Positions 1 through 11,444 are shown, counted from the stretch's first letter. The stretch is DNA of 64,000 bases from Edaphobacillus lindanitolerans (GCF_900156305.1 NZ_FTPL01000002.1:248001-312000); one strand, 5' to 3'. A program made the numbers and translations. Notes: generated from the sequence alone by a model not told the origin.

Positions 1-834
1 GAGGATTTCACGGACCTTTTCTGCCGGAAGGTCCATTTCCTCGCCGATTTCCTCCGGCGACGGTTCCCTGCCGAGGTCCTGGAGAAGCTGCCGCTGGACC
101 CGGATCAGTTTGTTGATCGTCTCCACCATGTGGACCGGGATCCGGATCGTACGGGCCTGATCCGCAATCGCGCGGGTGATGGCCTGACGAATCCACCAGG
201 TCGCATACGTACTGAATTTAAAGCCTTTTTCATAGTCGAATTTCTCGACGGCCTTGATGAGGCCCATGTTCCCTTCCTGGATGAGGTCAAGGAACAGCAT
301 GCCGCGTCCGACGTAGCGCTTCGCGATCGATACGACCAGGCGGAGGTTGGCTTCAGCCAGTTTCTTCTTGGCCATGTCGCCGCGGTCGATCGCCAGTTCC
401 ATCTCAGGCGTTCTCTCTGCACCGTCTTCGATCTGTTTCTGGGCAGCCGCACCCGCCTCGATCCGCTTTGCGAGTTCGATCTCTTCTTTGGCGGACAAGA
501 GGTCGACCCGTCCGATCTCCTTGAGATACATGCGGACCGGGTCATTGATCTTGACGCCGGGAGGCACGCTCAGGTCGTTCAGATCAAATTCCTCTTCCTC
601 TTTGTCGTCTCCGCTCCCGCCGGCGTTCCGGTCAAGCTCGATGCCCTGCTCCTCGAGCTGGTCGAGGAATTCCTCGAAATGATCCGGCTCCATGTCGAAT
701 GCAGACAATTTCTCCGTTACGTAGTCAAATGAGAGCTCTCCCGACTTCTTGCCCTGCTCGAGCAGCTGTGCCTTCATTTCTTCAATCGTCATTTCATGTT
801 CGTGGTCTTTCGGTTGCCCTGAAAGTTCCGCCAT
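1..834 (-). CDS. rpoD: RNA polymerase primary sigma factor SigA/RpoD (3' end outside window)
   Basis: Housekeeping sigma-70 factor that directs core RNA polymerase to -35/-10 promoters. The frame stays open from the ATG at 834 to base 1, giving 278 codons of the roughly 370 usual for Bacillales SigA. The missing part is the end of region 3 and region 4 (-35 recognition). Visible: an acidic N-terminus, region 1.2 starting near residue 98 ([11 protein letters not shown]), and the invariant region 2 block ending in [13 protein letters not shown] near residue 206, followed by region 3 ([13 protein letters not shown]). A strong ribosome binding site (AGGAGGAG) lies just upstream. It sits 29 bp downstream of dnaG, the classical dnaG-sigA macromolecular-synthesis arrangement. 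Identity is certain; only the C-terminus is unseen. Confidence 0.98.
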   Translation of the reverse strand, partial: MAELSGQPKDHEHEMTIEEMKAQLLEQGKKSGELSFDYVTEKLSAFDMEPDHFEEFLDQLEEQGIELDRNAGGSGDDKEEEEFDLNDLSVPPGVKINDPVRMYLKEIGRVDLLSAKEEIELAKRIEAGAAAQKQIEDGAERTPEMELAIDRGDMAKKKLAEANLRLVVSIAKRYVGRGMLFLDLIQEGNMGLIKAVEKFDYEKGFKFSTYATWWIRQAITRAIADQARTIRIPVHMVETINKLIRVQRQLLQDLGREPSPEEIGEEMDLPAEKVREIL

Positions 835-863
835 TTTACTCCTCCTCCTAGAAGCCGGCTCCC

Positions 864-2690
864 CTATACCGCTGAAAGGGATTTCTTCAACTCAATGATC
901 TGCTTGGATAATTCAAGGGCGCGGAGATGGTCGTGCAGCTTCTCGGCTTCCCTGGACTGTTGCAGTTTTTCCCGGATTTCCATCTCAATCCGATATTTCC
1001 TGATATGACGGAGACAGTCCTGCACTTCTTCGCCGACATGCTCCTCCGACAGTTCGGACATCACGGTCTCCATGACAATCCGGCGTAAATCCGGATCTTG
1101 CAGCGTCTCTGCGAATCGATGTACATCCGGTTCGCCATATTCCTCATAAAATCCTGCAAGATTGACGTATATCGCTGTATATTCATCATGGAAGAAAGGA
1201 TTCCCTTCTTCTGAATCCCGTATACCGGCGAACACGGCGCCATCCCGCAATAGATGCGACAATAATATGCGTTCCGCCCTGGAAACGGGCGTATTCCGGA
1301 CTTTCGGACCCGGTTTCGGGCGCTGGTCCCCCTGCCTGTCCTGCCTGTCCTCATGCCGGGTGTCCGTCCTGACCTGCCTGGCCTCCGCTTTGCGGAACTG
1401 CGCGGTGAGCGCCTCGGCCGAAACACCGGTCTCCCTCGACAGCTGGTTCAGGTAGAGATCGCGCTCCACCGGCGTCGTGTTGCCGGCCAGTTCTGCCAGC
1501 ACTTCATGTATATATTGAAGAATGTCATTTTCATTGTTCAGGTTCTTGCCTCTCTTGGCATACATCATGGCGAATGACAGAAGAGTATGCGGCTGTCCGA
1601 TCACCTGCTCCCGGAACTGCCCGCCTCCGTATTTGCGGATGTAGTCATCAGGGTCCATGCCGTCAGGAATGACGGCGACCGTCGCATCCGTCCGCCCGGA
1701 CTTGAACAGGCGCGAAAAGCGCCGTGCCGCTTCCCATCCGGCGTCGTCGCCGTCTGTACAGATGACGACCTGGCGGGTGATCCGTCCGAGCAGGGCAAGA
1801 TGCTTGTCCGACAGGGCCGTCCCCATGATTGCCACGCCGGATTGTATGCCGGCCAAGTCTGCGGAAATGACATCCATGAATCCTTCGAACAATATTACAT
1901 TACCCGATTTCCGGGCTGCAAGTCGGGCATTGTGATAATTGTATAGAATTTCTCCTTTATTGAAGATCGGTGTTTCGGGACTGTTCAGGTATTTCGGCTC
2001 ATTGTCCGCCTTTTGGATGACCCTCCCCGAAAACCCGACGGTCCGGCCATTCGGGTCATGCAGCGGAAACATGATCCGGTTCCTGAACCGGTCAAACGGC
2101 TTGCCGCCATGCTCCGGCACGATGACCAGGCCGGCCTCCGCCATTTCTTCTTCCGAAAAGCCTTTCCTTGCGAGCAGCCGGGCGAGCGAATCACTGTTTC
2201 CCAGTGAGTAGCCGACGCCGAACCTCTCAATCGCCTCAGGCGTGAATCCCCTGCCTGTCAGATATTCGAGCGCTTCCTCCCCTTCTACCGTATTCAGCAG
2301 CAAATGCTGATAAAATTCAGCGGCAAATGTGTGGGCCTCCAGCAGCCTGCGGTGTTGGGGGGGCATGCTTTCCCGGCCTTGTTCCCCGGACTCGGGGACT
2401 TCGACCTCCACGCCGGTCCGGCTGCCCAGTTTCGCGACCGCCTCGGTGAACGGGACGTTCTCGACGTCCATGACGAACGTGATCGCATTCCCGCCCGCCC
2501 CGCAGCCAAAGCAGTGGAACATCTGCTTGTCTCCTGAAACGGAGAATGACGGCGAGTTCTCCTCGTGGAACGGGCAGAGCCCGAACCAGTTCCGTCCCCG
2601 CTTGGTCAGCTGGACATACTCGCCGATTAGACTGACGATGTCCGTAGCGGAACGGATCTCCTCGATCTTCTCTTCCGGAATCCGCTTCAT
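864..2690 (-). CDS. dnaG: DNA primase DnaG
   Basis: Synthesises RNA primers at the replication fork, working with the replicative helicase. With the ATG at 2690 the product is 608 residues, the family's usual length. The CHC2 zinc finger is visible as C39, H42, C60 and C63 (LCPFH ... HCFGCGAGG). It is followed by the RNA-polymerase/Toprim core, with the acidic motif FEGFMDV near residue 265 and a TDGDDAG motif, and a helicase-binding helical C-terminus. In-frame ATGs at 2696 and 2705 also exist; 2690 is preferred because GGGTGAT lies at a usable distance and MKRIPEEKI aligns with homologous N-termini. It is co-directional with rpoD, so probably co-transcribed. Confidence 0.97.
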   Translation of the reverse strand: MKRIPEEKIEEIRSATDIVSLIGEYVQLTKRGRNWFGLCPFHEENSPSFSVSGDKQMFHCFGCGAGGNAITFVMDVENVPFTEAVAKLGSRTGVEVEVPESGEQGRESMPPQHRRLLEAHTFAAEFYQHLLLNTVEGEEALEYLTGRGFTPEAIERFGVGYSLGNSDSLARLLARKGFSEEEMAEAGLVIVPEHGGKPFDRFRNRIMFPLHDPNGRTVGFSGRVIQKADNEPKYLNSPETPIFNKGEILYNYHNARLAARKSGNVILFEGFMDVISADLAGIQSGVAIMGTALSDKHLALLGRITRQVVICTDGDDAGWEAARRFSRLFKSGRTDATVAVIPDGMDPDDYIRKYGGGQFREQVIGQPHTLLSFAMMYAKRGKNLNNENDILQYIHEVLAELAGNTTPVERDLYLNQLSRETGVSAEALTAQFRKAEARQVRTDTRHEDRQDRQGDQRPKPGPKVRNTPVSRAERILLSHLLRDGAVFAGIRDSEEGNPFFHDEYTAIYVNLAGFYEEYGEPDVHRFAETLQDPDLRRIVMETVMSELSEEHVGEEVQDCLRHIRKYRIEMEIREKLQQSREAEKLHDHLRALELSKQIIELKKSLSAV

Positions 2691-2719
2691 CGACATCACC
2701 CACACTTTCTTGTCTTACT

Positions 2720-2738
2720 CTTGAATTCGAGATTCAAG
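2720..2738. other. 19-bp dyad upstream of dnaG
   Basis: CTTGAAT-N5-ATTCAAG is a perfect 7-bp inverted repeat located 30-48 bp before the dnaG start. It could be an operator in the dnaG-rpoD promoter region or a small hairpin in the leader. I see no convincing -35/-10 pair around it, so its role is open. Confidence 0.3.
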
Positions 2739-2761
2739 GCTCAATTCCTTCATCATTCGAC

Positions 2762-2802
2762 AAAAAAGTGCGCAGAAGGGAGTAGAACGCCCACTTTGCG
2801 CA
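2762..2802 (-). terminator. Terminator between ppsR and dnaG
   Basis: Hairpin with TGCGCA arms (2769-2774 and 2797-2802) and partly paired inner arms. On the minus strand it is followed by a T-run (the A-run at 2763-2768), and the plus side ends in TTTT. It lies downstream of ppsR and separates the ccpN-ppsR unit from dnaG-rpoD. Confidence 0.6.
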
Positions 2803-2921
2803 TTTTAATCACAATTACTGATTATAATCTTTCGTCTGCAAGATTGCCAGCATTATAGCCGGCCATTCGAAAAAGCCGGGCAGAGGATGCCGGCTCTGAT
2901 CTTTTCTGGGTGCTGGGTCTG

Positions 2922-3734
2922 TCAGTTCTTGTTCTGGCGGATACCGAGAATGACGTTGGCCGTTTCTTCGACGGCCCGGTTCGTTACGTCGATCACATGG
3001 CATCCGATCCGGTCGGCCACTTTGTAGAAGTGATCGATCTCCTTCTTGATCCGTTCAATCCTCGCATAGTTCGCATCATCCTTCAAGCCGAGCGCCTTCA
3101 GCCTTTCCTTGCGGATCGTGTTCAGCTTCTCCGGGGAGATGACGAGCCCAAAGCATTTGTCCGGATTCACGTTGAACAGCTCCTCCGGCGGCTCCACTTC
3201 GGGGACGAGCGGAACGTTGGCGACCTTCAGCCGCTTGTGCGCGAGAAACTGCGAAAGCGGGGTCTTGGATGTCCGGGAAACCCCGATCAGCACGATGTCC
3301 GCAAGCAGAAGGCCCCGCGGATCCCGGCCGTCATCGTATTTCACGGCAAACTCGATCGCTTCGATCTTTTTGAAGTAATCCTCATCCAGGAGACGGACGC
3401 GGCCGGGTTCCTCCGACGGAGATTCGCCGAGCGTCTCCCCGATCACCCCGATGACGGGTCCGAGGAGGTCCACTGCCGGGATGCCGAGCCGCTCGCATTC
3501 CCTTTTGAGGTATTCGCGCATTTCCTGTTTCACGAGTGTATATAGAACGATGGCTCCCTGACCGGAGGCGATCACCGAAACCTCCCGCAGCTGCTCGACC
3601 GACTCCACGTGGGGAATCTTTTTCACCGCGGTTGATTCGAAATTCTGCCGGAACTGGCTGATCGCCGCCTTTGCCACGAGGTCGCCCGTTTCGCCGATCG
3701 AGTCGGAGACGATGAATATGTTCAAGTGGTTCAT
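2922..3734 (-). CDS. ppsR: Pyruvate, phosphate dikinase regulatory protein (bifunctional kinase/pyrophosphorylase, DUF299)
   Basis: 270 residues, typical of the YqfL/PpsR family. Family members phosphorylate (ADP-dependent) and dephosphorylate (Pi-dependent) an active-site threonine of pyruvate phosphate dikinase or PEP synthase, so they switch PEP formation off and on. Seen here: the N-terminal [11 protein letters not shown] block and the P-loop-like [11 protein letters not shown] starting at residue 151. An AGAGGTG ribosome binding site precedes the ATG. It lies 12 bp downstream of ccpN, the repressor of gluconeogenesis, as in B. subtilis where the pair controls glycolytic versus gluconeogenic flux. 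The target dikinase/synthase is not in this window. Confidence 0.93.
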   Translation of the reverse strand: MNHLNIFIVSDSIGETGDLVAKAAISQFRQNFESTAVKKIPHVESVEQLREVSVIASGQGAIVLYTLVKQEMREYLKRECERLGIPAVDLLGPVIGVIGETLGESPSEEPGRVRLLDEDYFKKIEAIEFAVKYDDGRDPRGLLLADIVLIGVSRTSKTPLSQFLAHKRLKVANVPLVPEVEPPEELFNVNPDKCFGLVISPEKLNTIRKERLKALGLKDDANYARIERIKKEIDHFYKVADRIGCHVIDVTNRAVEETANVILGIRQNKN

Positions 3735-3746
3735 TCGGCACCTCTT

Positions 3747-4376
3747 TCAGAAATCGTGGTTCTCTGCCAGGGACAGAAATGCTTTTGTGATGTTCGTCTT
3801 TGTGAGCCTGCCGACAACGGCAAGCCCGCCGTCTGTGCTTTCCACCACCGGCAGTGCATCGATCTGCCGCTCGATGAGCAGTTTTGCCGCCTGCACGAGC
3901 GTCTCGTTTTTCTTGCAGTACGAGATGTTCGGCATGCGGGTCATGATCATATGGACAGGGATCTTCTCGAGCTCCGTCGTCCCGATCGCCGTCCGGAGAA
4001 GGTCTTTCCTCGACAGGATTCCCGACAGGAATGATTTCTCGTCCACGACGATCAGCGTCCCGACATCCTCGAGGAACATCTGCGTGATGGCATCATATAC
4101 GGACAGCGACTCATGGACGACCACCGGGATCGACTGGAAATCCCTGACCTTCATGTTCATCATGTTCTCGGAAAGCTGCTGCTCTTTCTTTTTGCCCGAA
4201 TAAAAATAACCGACACGGGGACGGGCATCCAGGAATCCGGCCATCGTCAGGATGGCGAGGTCGGGCCGGATCGTGGCGCGTGTGAGGCTCAGGCGTTCGG
4301 CGATCTGTTCGCCGGTGATGGGCCCTTCCGCTTTGACAATCTCCAATATTTCATCCTGGCGTTTATTGAGTTCCAT
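3747..4376 (-). CDS. ccpN: Transcriptional repressor CcpN (HTH plus two CBS domains)
   Basis: 209 residues. An N-terminal winged-helix DNA-binding domain (about 1-60, ITGEQIAERLSLTRATIRPDLAIL) is followed by paired CBS domains (about 80-205) that sense nucleotides or metabolites. In B. subtilis CcpN represses gapB, pckA and the small RNA sr1 during glycolytic growth. The ATG at 4376 is chosen because MELNKRQ aligns with the family N-terminus and GGTGAG lies 4 nt upstream; an ORF extension to 4415 has no such support. It is transcribed divergently from glyQS and co-directionally with ppsR. Confidence 0.94.
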   Translation of the reverse strand: MELNKRQDEILEIVKAEGPITGEQIAERLSLTRATIRPDLAILTMAGFLDARPRVGYFYSGKKKEQQLSENMMNMKVRDFQSIPVVVHESLSVYDAITQMFLEDVGTLIVVDEKSFLSGILSRKDLLRTAIGTTELEKIPVHMIMTRMPNISYCKKNETLVQAAKLLIERQIDALPVVESTDGGLAVVGRLTKTNITKAFLSLAENHDF

Positions 4377-4492
4377 TCGACTCACCACCCATCCGTCGGC
4401 AACCGGACCGCCCAACGACCGAAGGCCATTGCCGACCTCTTAGTTTATTATGTACCGGCCGGGCAGTGCACCCGGCATCTGTAGCCTCGTTC

Positions 4493-4498
4493 ATTATA
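4493..4498 (-). promoter_or_regulatory. -10 element of ccpN promoter
   Basis: A perfect TATAAT on the minus strand lies about 117 bp before the ccpN start. The -35 region is poor (TCGCA-like, about 17-18 bp upstream). Its upstream region overlaps the divergent glyQS promoter at 4516-4544, so the two promoters may interfere with each other. Confidence 0.45.
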
Positions 4499-4515
4499 TC
4501 CGATTCGGCCCCCGA

Positions 4516-4544
4516 TTGCGAAACGATTGCCCGCATGCTACAAT
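4516..4544 (+). promoter_or_regulatory. Sigma-A promoter of glyQS
   Basis: TTGCGA (4516-4521), a 17-bp spacer and TACAAT (4539-4544), with an extended -10 TGC immediately before TACAAT. Transcription would start near 4551, directly ahead of the T-box leader. Confidence 0.7.
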
Positions 4545-4554
4545 GTTGTCAAAG

Positions 4555-4746
4555 TCCATACGGCAACGACGGGACAATCAAGTAGTATCCGACGACAGCG
4601 AGCAGGGACGGTGAAAGCCTGCATGGATATGAAGCGGCACCCCCGAGCCGAACTTCTGAAAGAGGGCCTTTTCGGCCAATCGGGGTGGAACCGCGGGGCA
4701 TTATGCACCCGTCCCCGGACGTCATGTCCGGGGACGGGTGCTTTTT
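4555..4746 (+). promoter_or_regulatory. T-box riboswitch (glycine) controlling glyQS
   Basis: The leader carries the T-box core GGTGGAACCGCGG (4684-4696). It overlaps the antiterminator and is followed by a strong intrinsic terminator: a hairpin at 4705-4741 built from CACCCGTCCCCGGAC and its complement, ending in T5. Uncharged tRNA-Gly binding would favour antitermination. The Stem I region contains a GGTGAAAGCC-type distal loop near 4610. A likely specifier is GGC at 4636-4638 followed by A, a glycine codon. The core and terminator are seen directly; the specifier assignment is inferred. Confidence 0.93.
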
Positions 4747-4768
4747 AATTCACAAGGAGGAATCTGTC

Positions 4769-6148
4769 ATGGCTCAAATGGAAACGATCGTCAATCTGGC
4801 AAAGCACCGGGGGTTCGTCTTCCCGGGATCCGACATCTACGGCGGGCTGGCCAACACATGGGACTACGGCCCGCTCGGCGTGGAACTGAAAAATAACATC
4901 AAAAAAGCATGGTGGAAGAAATTCGTGCAGGAGTCCCCGTATAACGTGGGGCTCGACGCCGCGATTCTCATGAACACACGGGTGTGGGAAGCTTCCGGCC
5001 ATGTCGGCAACTTCAACGACCCGATGATCGACTGCAAGGCGTGCAAATCCCGCCACCGCGCGGACAAGCTGATCGAGAACAAGCTCGAGGAGGAAGGCAT
5101 CGAAATGGTCGTCGACGGCATGCCGTTCGACAAAATGGAAGAGCTGATCCAGGAGCACCATGTCACGTGCCCCGACTGCGGCGCGCAGGATTTCACGCAC
5201 ATCCGCCAGTTCAACCTGATGTTCAAAACATCGCAGGGCGTGACGGATTCTTCTTCGAATGACATCTACCTACGTCCGGAAACCGCCCAGGGCATTTTCG
5301 TCAACTTCAAGAACGTCCAGCGCTCGATGCGCAAGAAGATGCCGTTCGGCATTGCACAGGTCGGCAAAAGCTTCCGGAACGAAATCACCCCCGGCAACTT
5401 TACGTTCCGCACCCGCGAGTTCGAGCAGATGGAGCTTGAATTCTTCTGCAAGCCGGGCGAAGACCTGAAGTGGTACGAGTATTGGCGGGACTTCAGCAAG
5501 AACTGGCTCGCGAACCTGAACATGTCCGACGGCAACATCCGCCTGCGTGAGCATGATCAGGAAGAGCTGTCCCACTACTCGAATGCCACGGTCGACATCG
5601 AATATAAATTCCCGTTCGGCTGGGGCGAACTGTGGGGCATCGCTGACCGGACCGATTTTGACCTGAAGCGCCACATGGAACATTCCGGCGAGGACTTCAC
5701 CTACACCGACCCGCAGAGCGGAGAAAAGTTCGTTCCGTATTGCATCGAACCGTCCCTCGGCGCGGACCGCGTGACGCTCGCCTTCCTGTGCGATGCGTAT
5801 GACGAAGAGGAAGTCGGCGAAAACGACAGCCGGACGGTGCTGCGCTTCCATCCGGCACTCGCACCGTTCAAGGCGGCCGTCCTCCCGCTTTCCAAGAAGC
5901 TCTCCGATGAGGCCGGCGAAGTCTGGGCCGAGCTCCGAAAGCATTTCGCCTGTGACTACGACGATTCCCAGTCGATCGGCAAGCGCTACCGCCGCCAGGA
6001 CGAAATCGGCACGCCGTTCTGCATCACCTATGATTTCGACTCCAAGGAAGACGGCCAGGTCACTGTCCGCCACCGCGATTCGATGGAGCAGGTCCGCATG
6101 CCGATCGGCGAAGTGAAAGGATTCATCGAGCAGCACCTGGAATTCTGA
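4769..6148 (+). CDS. glyQS: Glycyl-tRNA synthetase, single-chain dimeric type
   Basis: Charges tRNA-Gly. The 459-residue product is the eukaryote/archaea-like homodimeric class IIa enzyme rather than the alpha2beta2 GlyQ/GlyS form that B. subtilis has at this locus. Seen: the N-terminal [15 protein letters not shown] motif, cysteine pairs (CKAC, CPDC) in the insertion near residues 90-135, class II motif 2 ([19 protein letters not shown], near 205-225), motif 3 (GADRVTLAF, near 330) and a C-terminal anticodon-binding domain. The ATG at 4769 follows AAGGAGG at 4754-4760; an in-frame ATG at 4685 lies inside the T-box and is rejected. It is transcribed opposite to ccpN and recO. Confidence 0.97.
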   Translation: MAQMETIVNLAKHRGFVFPGSDIYGGLANTWDYGPLGVELKNNIKKAWWKKFVQESPYNVGLDAAILMNTRVWEASGHVGNFNDPMIDCKACKSRHRADKLIENKLEEEGIEMVVDGMPFDKMEELIQEHHVTCPDCGAQDFTHIRQFNLMFKTSQGVTDSSSNDIYLRPETAQGIFVNFKNVQRSMRKKMPFGIAQVGKSFRNEITPGNFTFRTREFEQMELEFFCKPGEDLKWYEYWRDFSKNWLANLNMSDGNIRLREHDQEELSHYSNATVDIEYKFPFGWGELWGIADRTDFDLKRHMEHSGEDFTYTDPQSGEKFVPYCIEPSLGADRVTLAFLCDAYDEEEVGENDSRTVLRFHPALAPFKAAVLPLSKKLSDEAGEVWAELRKHFACDYDDSQSIGKRYRRQDEIGTPFCITYDFDSKEDGQVTVRHRDSMEQVRMPIGEVKGFIEQHLEF

Positions 6149-6170
6149 TCGATTCCTACGGATAAATATA

Positions 6171-6203
6171 GCCTGCCGTGCGATTGTGCACGGCAGGCTT
6201 TTT
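6171..6203 (+). terminator. glyQS terminator
   Basis: Perfect 11-bp stem (GCCTGCCGTGC at 6171-6181 with its complement at 6188-6198), a 6-nt loop and T5, 22 bp after the glyQS stop. Confidence 0.9.
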
Positions 6204-6245
6204 GGTGTCCTGTTTTTCCGGGTTGTCACCGGAAGTCATGACACG

Positions 6246-6284
6246 AAAAAACGCAGGGCGGGAGATCACTCCTCCCCGCCCTGC
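6246..6284 (-). terminator. recO-operon terminator overlapping the recO stop
   Basis: Perfect 10-bp stem GCAGGGCGGG (minus strand 6284-6275 paired with 6262-6253) followed by a T-run (A6 at 6246-6251). The 5' arm encodes the last codons of recO, so the stop codon lies in the loop. It faces the glyQS terminator. Confidence 0.88.
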
Positions 6285-7090
6285 GGTTCCTGTTCGCTGC
6301 TTTCCGTTTCCGGTTCATCCTCTGCCGCGGGTGCGTCCCTCCTGAATTCGGGCATCCGGGAAAGCTGGTCCAGGAAAGCGGCAGACTTGAGCCGGATGCC
6401 GACCTGTTCATCGTAGATCGTGCGGACAAGCTTCCTCATGAATGCCTTGGTGGCGGGCTTCAGGGTCAGCTTGCCGACCTGCTCGATCGGTACCGTATAA
6501 AACGTCCGGATGAGCCGGACCTGCGCAGGACTGAGCCGGACCAGATGCCGGTCCAGTTCGAAGCAGCGGTGGCAGAGAAAGCCGTTCTCCCTGAACGAAT
6601 AGGCGAATTCCCCTTCCGTCGCCCCGCAGTTCGCGCACTGATGAAGGACGGGATACACCCCGGCGACGGGGAGCATCTTCCATTCGACGAACAGGGTGAT
6701 GGCTTCGGGGTCATACTCCTCGTTGATCGCATGAAAAGCCTGCAGGAGCAGCCCGAACTCCGCCGGTGCCGGACGGCCGTCCTCGACCAGCCTGTCCATC
6801 AGCTCCGCGATGTAGCTGGCATATGCCGCGGCCGTGATATCCTGGTGCAAAAATCGCATCGGTTCAAGCGGATCCCCGGACTGAAGCGTCCCCATCCCCC
6901 GGCCGGATCTGACCAGATAGAGGCCGTGTGTGAATGGCTGCGTGACGCCGGCCAGCCGGCTTGCGGGCTTTTTCGCCCCTCTGGCCATCGCCGAGATCTT
7001 GCCCGCCTCCCGGGTCAGCATCGTGACCACTTTATTGGATTCGCCGTAGGGGCCGGTCCGGAGGATGATTCCTTCCCATTTATTCAGCAT
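6266..7090 (-). CDS. recO: DNA repair protein RecO
   Basis: Recombination mediator of the RecFOR pathway: anneals complementary strands and helps load RecA on SSB-coated DNA. 274 residues with an N-terminal OB fold (LNKWEGIILRT ... GKISAMARGAKKP) and a zinc-finger cysteine set (CANC ... CHRC, about 152-185). The acidic, low-complexity tail after about residue 250 is longer than usual. The ATG at 7090 follows GGGAGG; the longer frame to 7135 lacks homology. It is the last gene of the yqfC-to-recO run, downstream of era as in other Bacillales. The small yqzL found between recO and era in B. subtilis is absent. Confidence 0.95.
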   Translation of the reverse strand: MLNKWEGIILRTGPYGESNKVVTMLTREAGKISAMARGAKKPASRLAGVTQPFTHGLYLVRSGRGMGTLQSGDPLEPMRFLHQDITAAAYASYIAELMDRLVEDGRPAPAEFGLLLQAFHAINEEYDPEAITLFVEWKMLPVAGVYPVLHQCANCGATEGEFAYSFRENGFLCHRCFELDRHLVRLSPAQVRLIRTFYTVPIEQVGKLTLKPATKAFMRKLVRTIYDEQVGIRLKSAAFLDQLSRMPEFRRDAPAAEDEPETESSEQEPQGGEE

Positions 7091-7150
7091 GTTCTTCCCT
7101 CCCCCGCACTGCGGGATGTTGAAAAGCGCGGGCAAGCCGCCCGCGCCCCG

Positions 7151-8822
<1,672 letters not shown>

Positions 8823-8836
<14 letters not shown>

Positions 8837-9314
8837 CCTGTCCACGTCCCAGTCCGAACGAATCCAGAATGGCGTCCTGCCTTCCGAACATCTTGCGTTC
8901 GTCCGCTTCCGTCATGTGGTCATAGCCCAGCAGATGGAGGAAGCCGTGCAGGGCGAGGAAGCCGAGCTCCCGTTCGCGCGAATGGCCGTATTCTTCCGCC
9001 TGGCGCTCGGCCGTTTCCGCGGAGATGATGATATCGCCAAGCATTCTCGGCATTCCCTCGGGCTCCGCCACAGGCTCTTCGCCCTCGACCGTCTCTTCCA
9101 TTGCAAACGAAATGACATCGGTCGGCCGGTCCTTGTCCCGGTAGTCCCGGTTCACTTCCCGGATCGCCTCGTCATCCACGAATGAGACCGACAGTTCGGC
9201 CTCCCCGTGAATCTCCTCTATCTCGGCCGCATGGCGGAGAAGACCGCGGATCAGCTCTTCGTCCTGCTGGCGGAGACTTCCCGTTTCGTCCATCAAATCA
9301 ATCATGAGCGCCAT
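8823..9314 (-). CDS. ybeY: Endoribonuclease YbeY (rRNA maturation)
   Basis: Metal-dependent single-strand endoribonuclease involved in 16S rRNA 3' processing and ribosome quality control. 163 residues with the zinc motif [11 protein letters not shown] and the upstream [18 protein letters not shown] block. The ATG at 9314 ([10 protein letters not shown]) follows AGAGGTG and matches the homologous N-terminus; the GTG at 9323 is less likely. It lies 12 bp after pgpH and overlaps dgkA. Confidence 0.96.
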
Positions 9315-9326
9315 TTTGTTCACCTC

Positions 9327-11444
9327 TTATTCCGGATACTCGATCCGGTTATGGAATATTCCGTTCAGTGTCGTACAGATGACATCCCCGACCTTCTTCA
9401 ATTCCTTGAAGCTCAGGTCACATTCATCAAACTGTCCGTCATTCATTTTATCGCGGATGATCGTCCAGACAAGTTTTTCGATCTTTTCGGGCGTCGGGTT
9501 CTTCATCGACCGAACAGCCGCCTCGCAGCTGTCCGCAATCGAAATGACGGCGATTTCCCTCGTCTGCGGCTTCGGTCCCGGGTACCGGTAATGCTGTTCC
9601 GGGACATCCGGGTCCGTCTCTTTCGCCTTTACGAGGAAAAACTTCAGGAGGCTCGTCCCGTGGTGCTGCCTGGCGATGTCCACCAATTCTTCGGGCATTT
9701 TCTGCGCGCTCAGGATCGAGGCGCCGTCCGACGCGTGGGCGATGATGATGTCCCGGCTCTTGTCCGGCGGAAGCGCGTCATGCGGATTGACCCCGTTCAT
9801 CTGGTTCTCAATGAAGAACGCGGGCCGGACCGTTTTCCCGATATCGTGATAATAGCTGCCGACCCGCGCGAGGAGGCCGTTCGCCCCGATGGCCTCGCAG
9901 GCTGCATCCGACAGGTTCGCCACCATCACGCTATGGTGATAGGTGCCCGGCGTTTCGGTCAGGATTTTTTTGAGCAGCGGGTGGTTCGGGTTGGACAGTT
10001 CCACAAGACGCATATCGGAAAGGATCCCGAACAGGGACTCGAAGAACGGCATCGTCCCGATCGTGAGCGCCCCGGAAAGTAGCCCCGACACGAGGGCCGC
10101 CGCCATGTAAATCGTCAGTTCGGTCACATCGAACTGGGAGCGGAGCATGAGCATGTGGAACAGGATATAGATGGCGTTGACGACCGACACGCCGAGGCTG
10201 GTCGCCAGGATGCTCGATCGCCTGCCGTCTTCCTGGATGAGATAATAGCCCGCGAGTCCGCCGAATAACATATAGAGGGCAAACTCCATGTTGATGACGG
10301 AGGAATAGCCTTCATGCAGGACAAGCCCGCCGGTGACGGCGATGAGGACGGTCATGATCAACGCAAGTTTCCGGTCCGCCAGCAATCGGAGCAGCAGAGG
10401 GACGAGAGCGGTCGGGAACGCATAGGCGACCGTCATGTCAAAATCCTTCTCCAGTCCGGCAAGGATCCTCATTGCGGTCAGGATGAGGAAATAGATGACG
10501 AGGACGATGGCGAGCCATTTCTTCTTCACCCGGTCCGGGTCATCGATCCTCTTGAAATGCCTGTAAATGAACCAGAACGTCAGGCCGGTGAACAAAGCGA
10601 GTCCAGCGGCGGGACGGGAAGATGATTTCTCGTTGAGCAGGCCGGCAAGCTCGAGCTGCCGGTATACTTCACGGTCGATGATCTGCCCTTCCTGCACGAT
10701 GACCTGTCCCTGAAGGATCCGCGTCGGCTCAACGGATGCCTTTGCCTGGCCGATCCGTTCCTCCGTCTTGCTTTCGTCCGGTCTGTCGTTGGCGATGATG
10801 CTCTCCCGTCCGATGGCGGTCGCCGTGTCCCGGAGCGTTTCGGCAACCGCGGCCCTGGCGATCATCCGTTCCGTCTCCGCCTTGGCCTCGGTCAGCTCCC
10901 CTTCCCGGACCGGCTGTTCCATCACCCGGCCGACAATGTTGGAAACGGAATCCCTTGCTGATTCCAGTTCCTCTTTATCGGCCGTGATCAGGCTCTTGAG
11001 CATGCCGTCATCCAGGCTGAACGATCCTTCCGTATCTTCCAGGTGGGACAGCTTGTCCTTCAGGAGATCGAGCTGCTTGGCCGAAGCGCCCGATGCAGTG
11101 TCCTTGTCATCCGGCTTCCCTTCTCCTTTTGCCTCGATGGCAAAATCAAAGATGGAACGCACAAGCGCAGAGCGGTTCTTTGCCGCCTCTTCGTCGAAAT
11201 CATAGACCGGTGTGATCTCCGAGGCGGCCCGTTCCCGCTCCTCCTCCGTCTTGACGGGATCTTCCACCGTCTTCGGGGCACGGATCGTCTCGTTGGCCAG
11301 CTGGAAAAGCCGGATGTCATAGGTTTCGTCCTTCACGCTGCCAAGCATGACGACAAACGCCAGAACCGCCGCCAATGAAAGACCGGCTGCAGAAAGACCT
11401 GCAAATGAAAAGCGGTCGAGCAGGCGCCTCAGGCTCTGAAGCAT
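9327..11444 (-). CDS. pgpH: c-di-AMP phosphodiesterase PgpH/YqfF (7TM-HD family)
   Basis: 705 residues. An N-terminal membrane segment (about 16-36) is followed by an extracellular 7TMR-HDED-like domain (about 45-270), a cluster of seven transmembrane helices (about 280-480) and a cytoplasmic HD domain (YHHSVMVANL near 501, YYHDIGKT near 531). Family members hydrolyse cyclic di-AMP to pApA, tuning potassium and osmotic balance and cell-wall stress. The ATG at 11444 follows GGGGGGAT. It lies downstream of phoH, separated by 272 bp that hold a structured RNA element; that gap is unusually long for this operon. Confidence 0.94.
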   Translation of the reverse strand: MLQSLRRLLDRFSFAGLSAAGLSLAAVLAFVVMLGSVKDETYDIRLFQLANETIRAPKTVEDPVKTEEERERAASEITPVYDFDEEAAKNRSALVRSIFDFAIEAKGEGKPDDKDTASGASAKQLDLLKDKLSHLEDTEGSFSLDDGMLKSLITADKEELESARDSVSNIVGRVMEQPVREGELTEAKAETERMIARAAVAETLRDTATAIGRESIIANDRPDESKTEERIGQAKASVEPTRILQGQVIVQEGQIIDREVYRQLELAGLLNEKSSSRPAAGLALFTGLTFWFIYRHFKRIDDPDRVKKKWLAIVLVIYFLILTAMRILAGLEKDFDMTVAYAFPTALVPLLLRLLADRKLALIMTVLIAVTGGLVLHEGYSSVINMEFALYMLFGGLAGYYLIQEDGRRSSILATSLGVSVVNAIYILFHMLMLRSQFDVTELTIYMAAALVSGLLSGALTIGTMPFFESLFGILSDMRLVELSNPNHPLLKKILTETPGTYHHSVMVANLSDAACEAIGANGLLARVGSYYHDIGKTVRPAFFIENQMNGVNPHDALPPDKSRDIIIAHASDGASILSAQKMPEELVDIARQHHGTSLLKFFLVKAKETDPDVPEQHYRYPGPKPQTREIAVISIADSCEAAVRSMKNPTPEKIEKLVWTIIRDKMNDGQFDECDLSFKELKKVGDVICTTLNGIFHNRIEYPE

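Noticed and set aside
4527-4748. 73-codon frame in the glyQS leader
   Set aside because: Lies wholly in the T-box/terminator structure and has no ribosome binding site.
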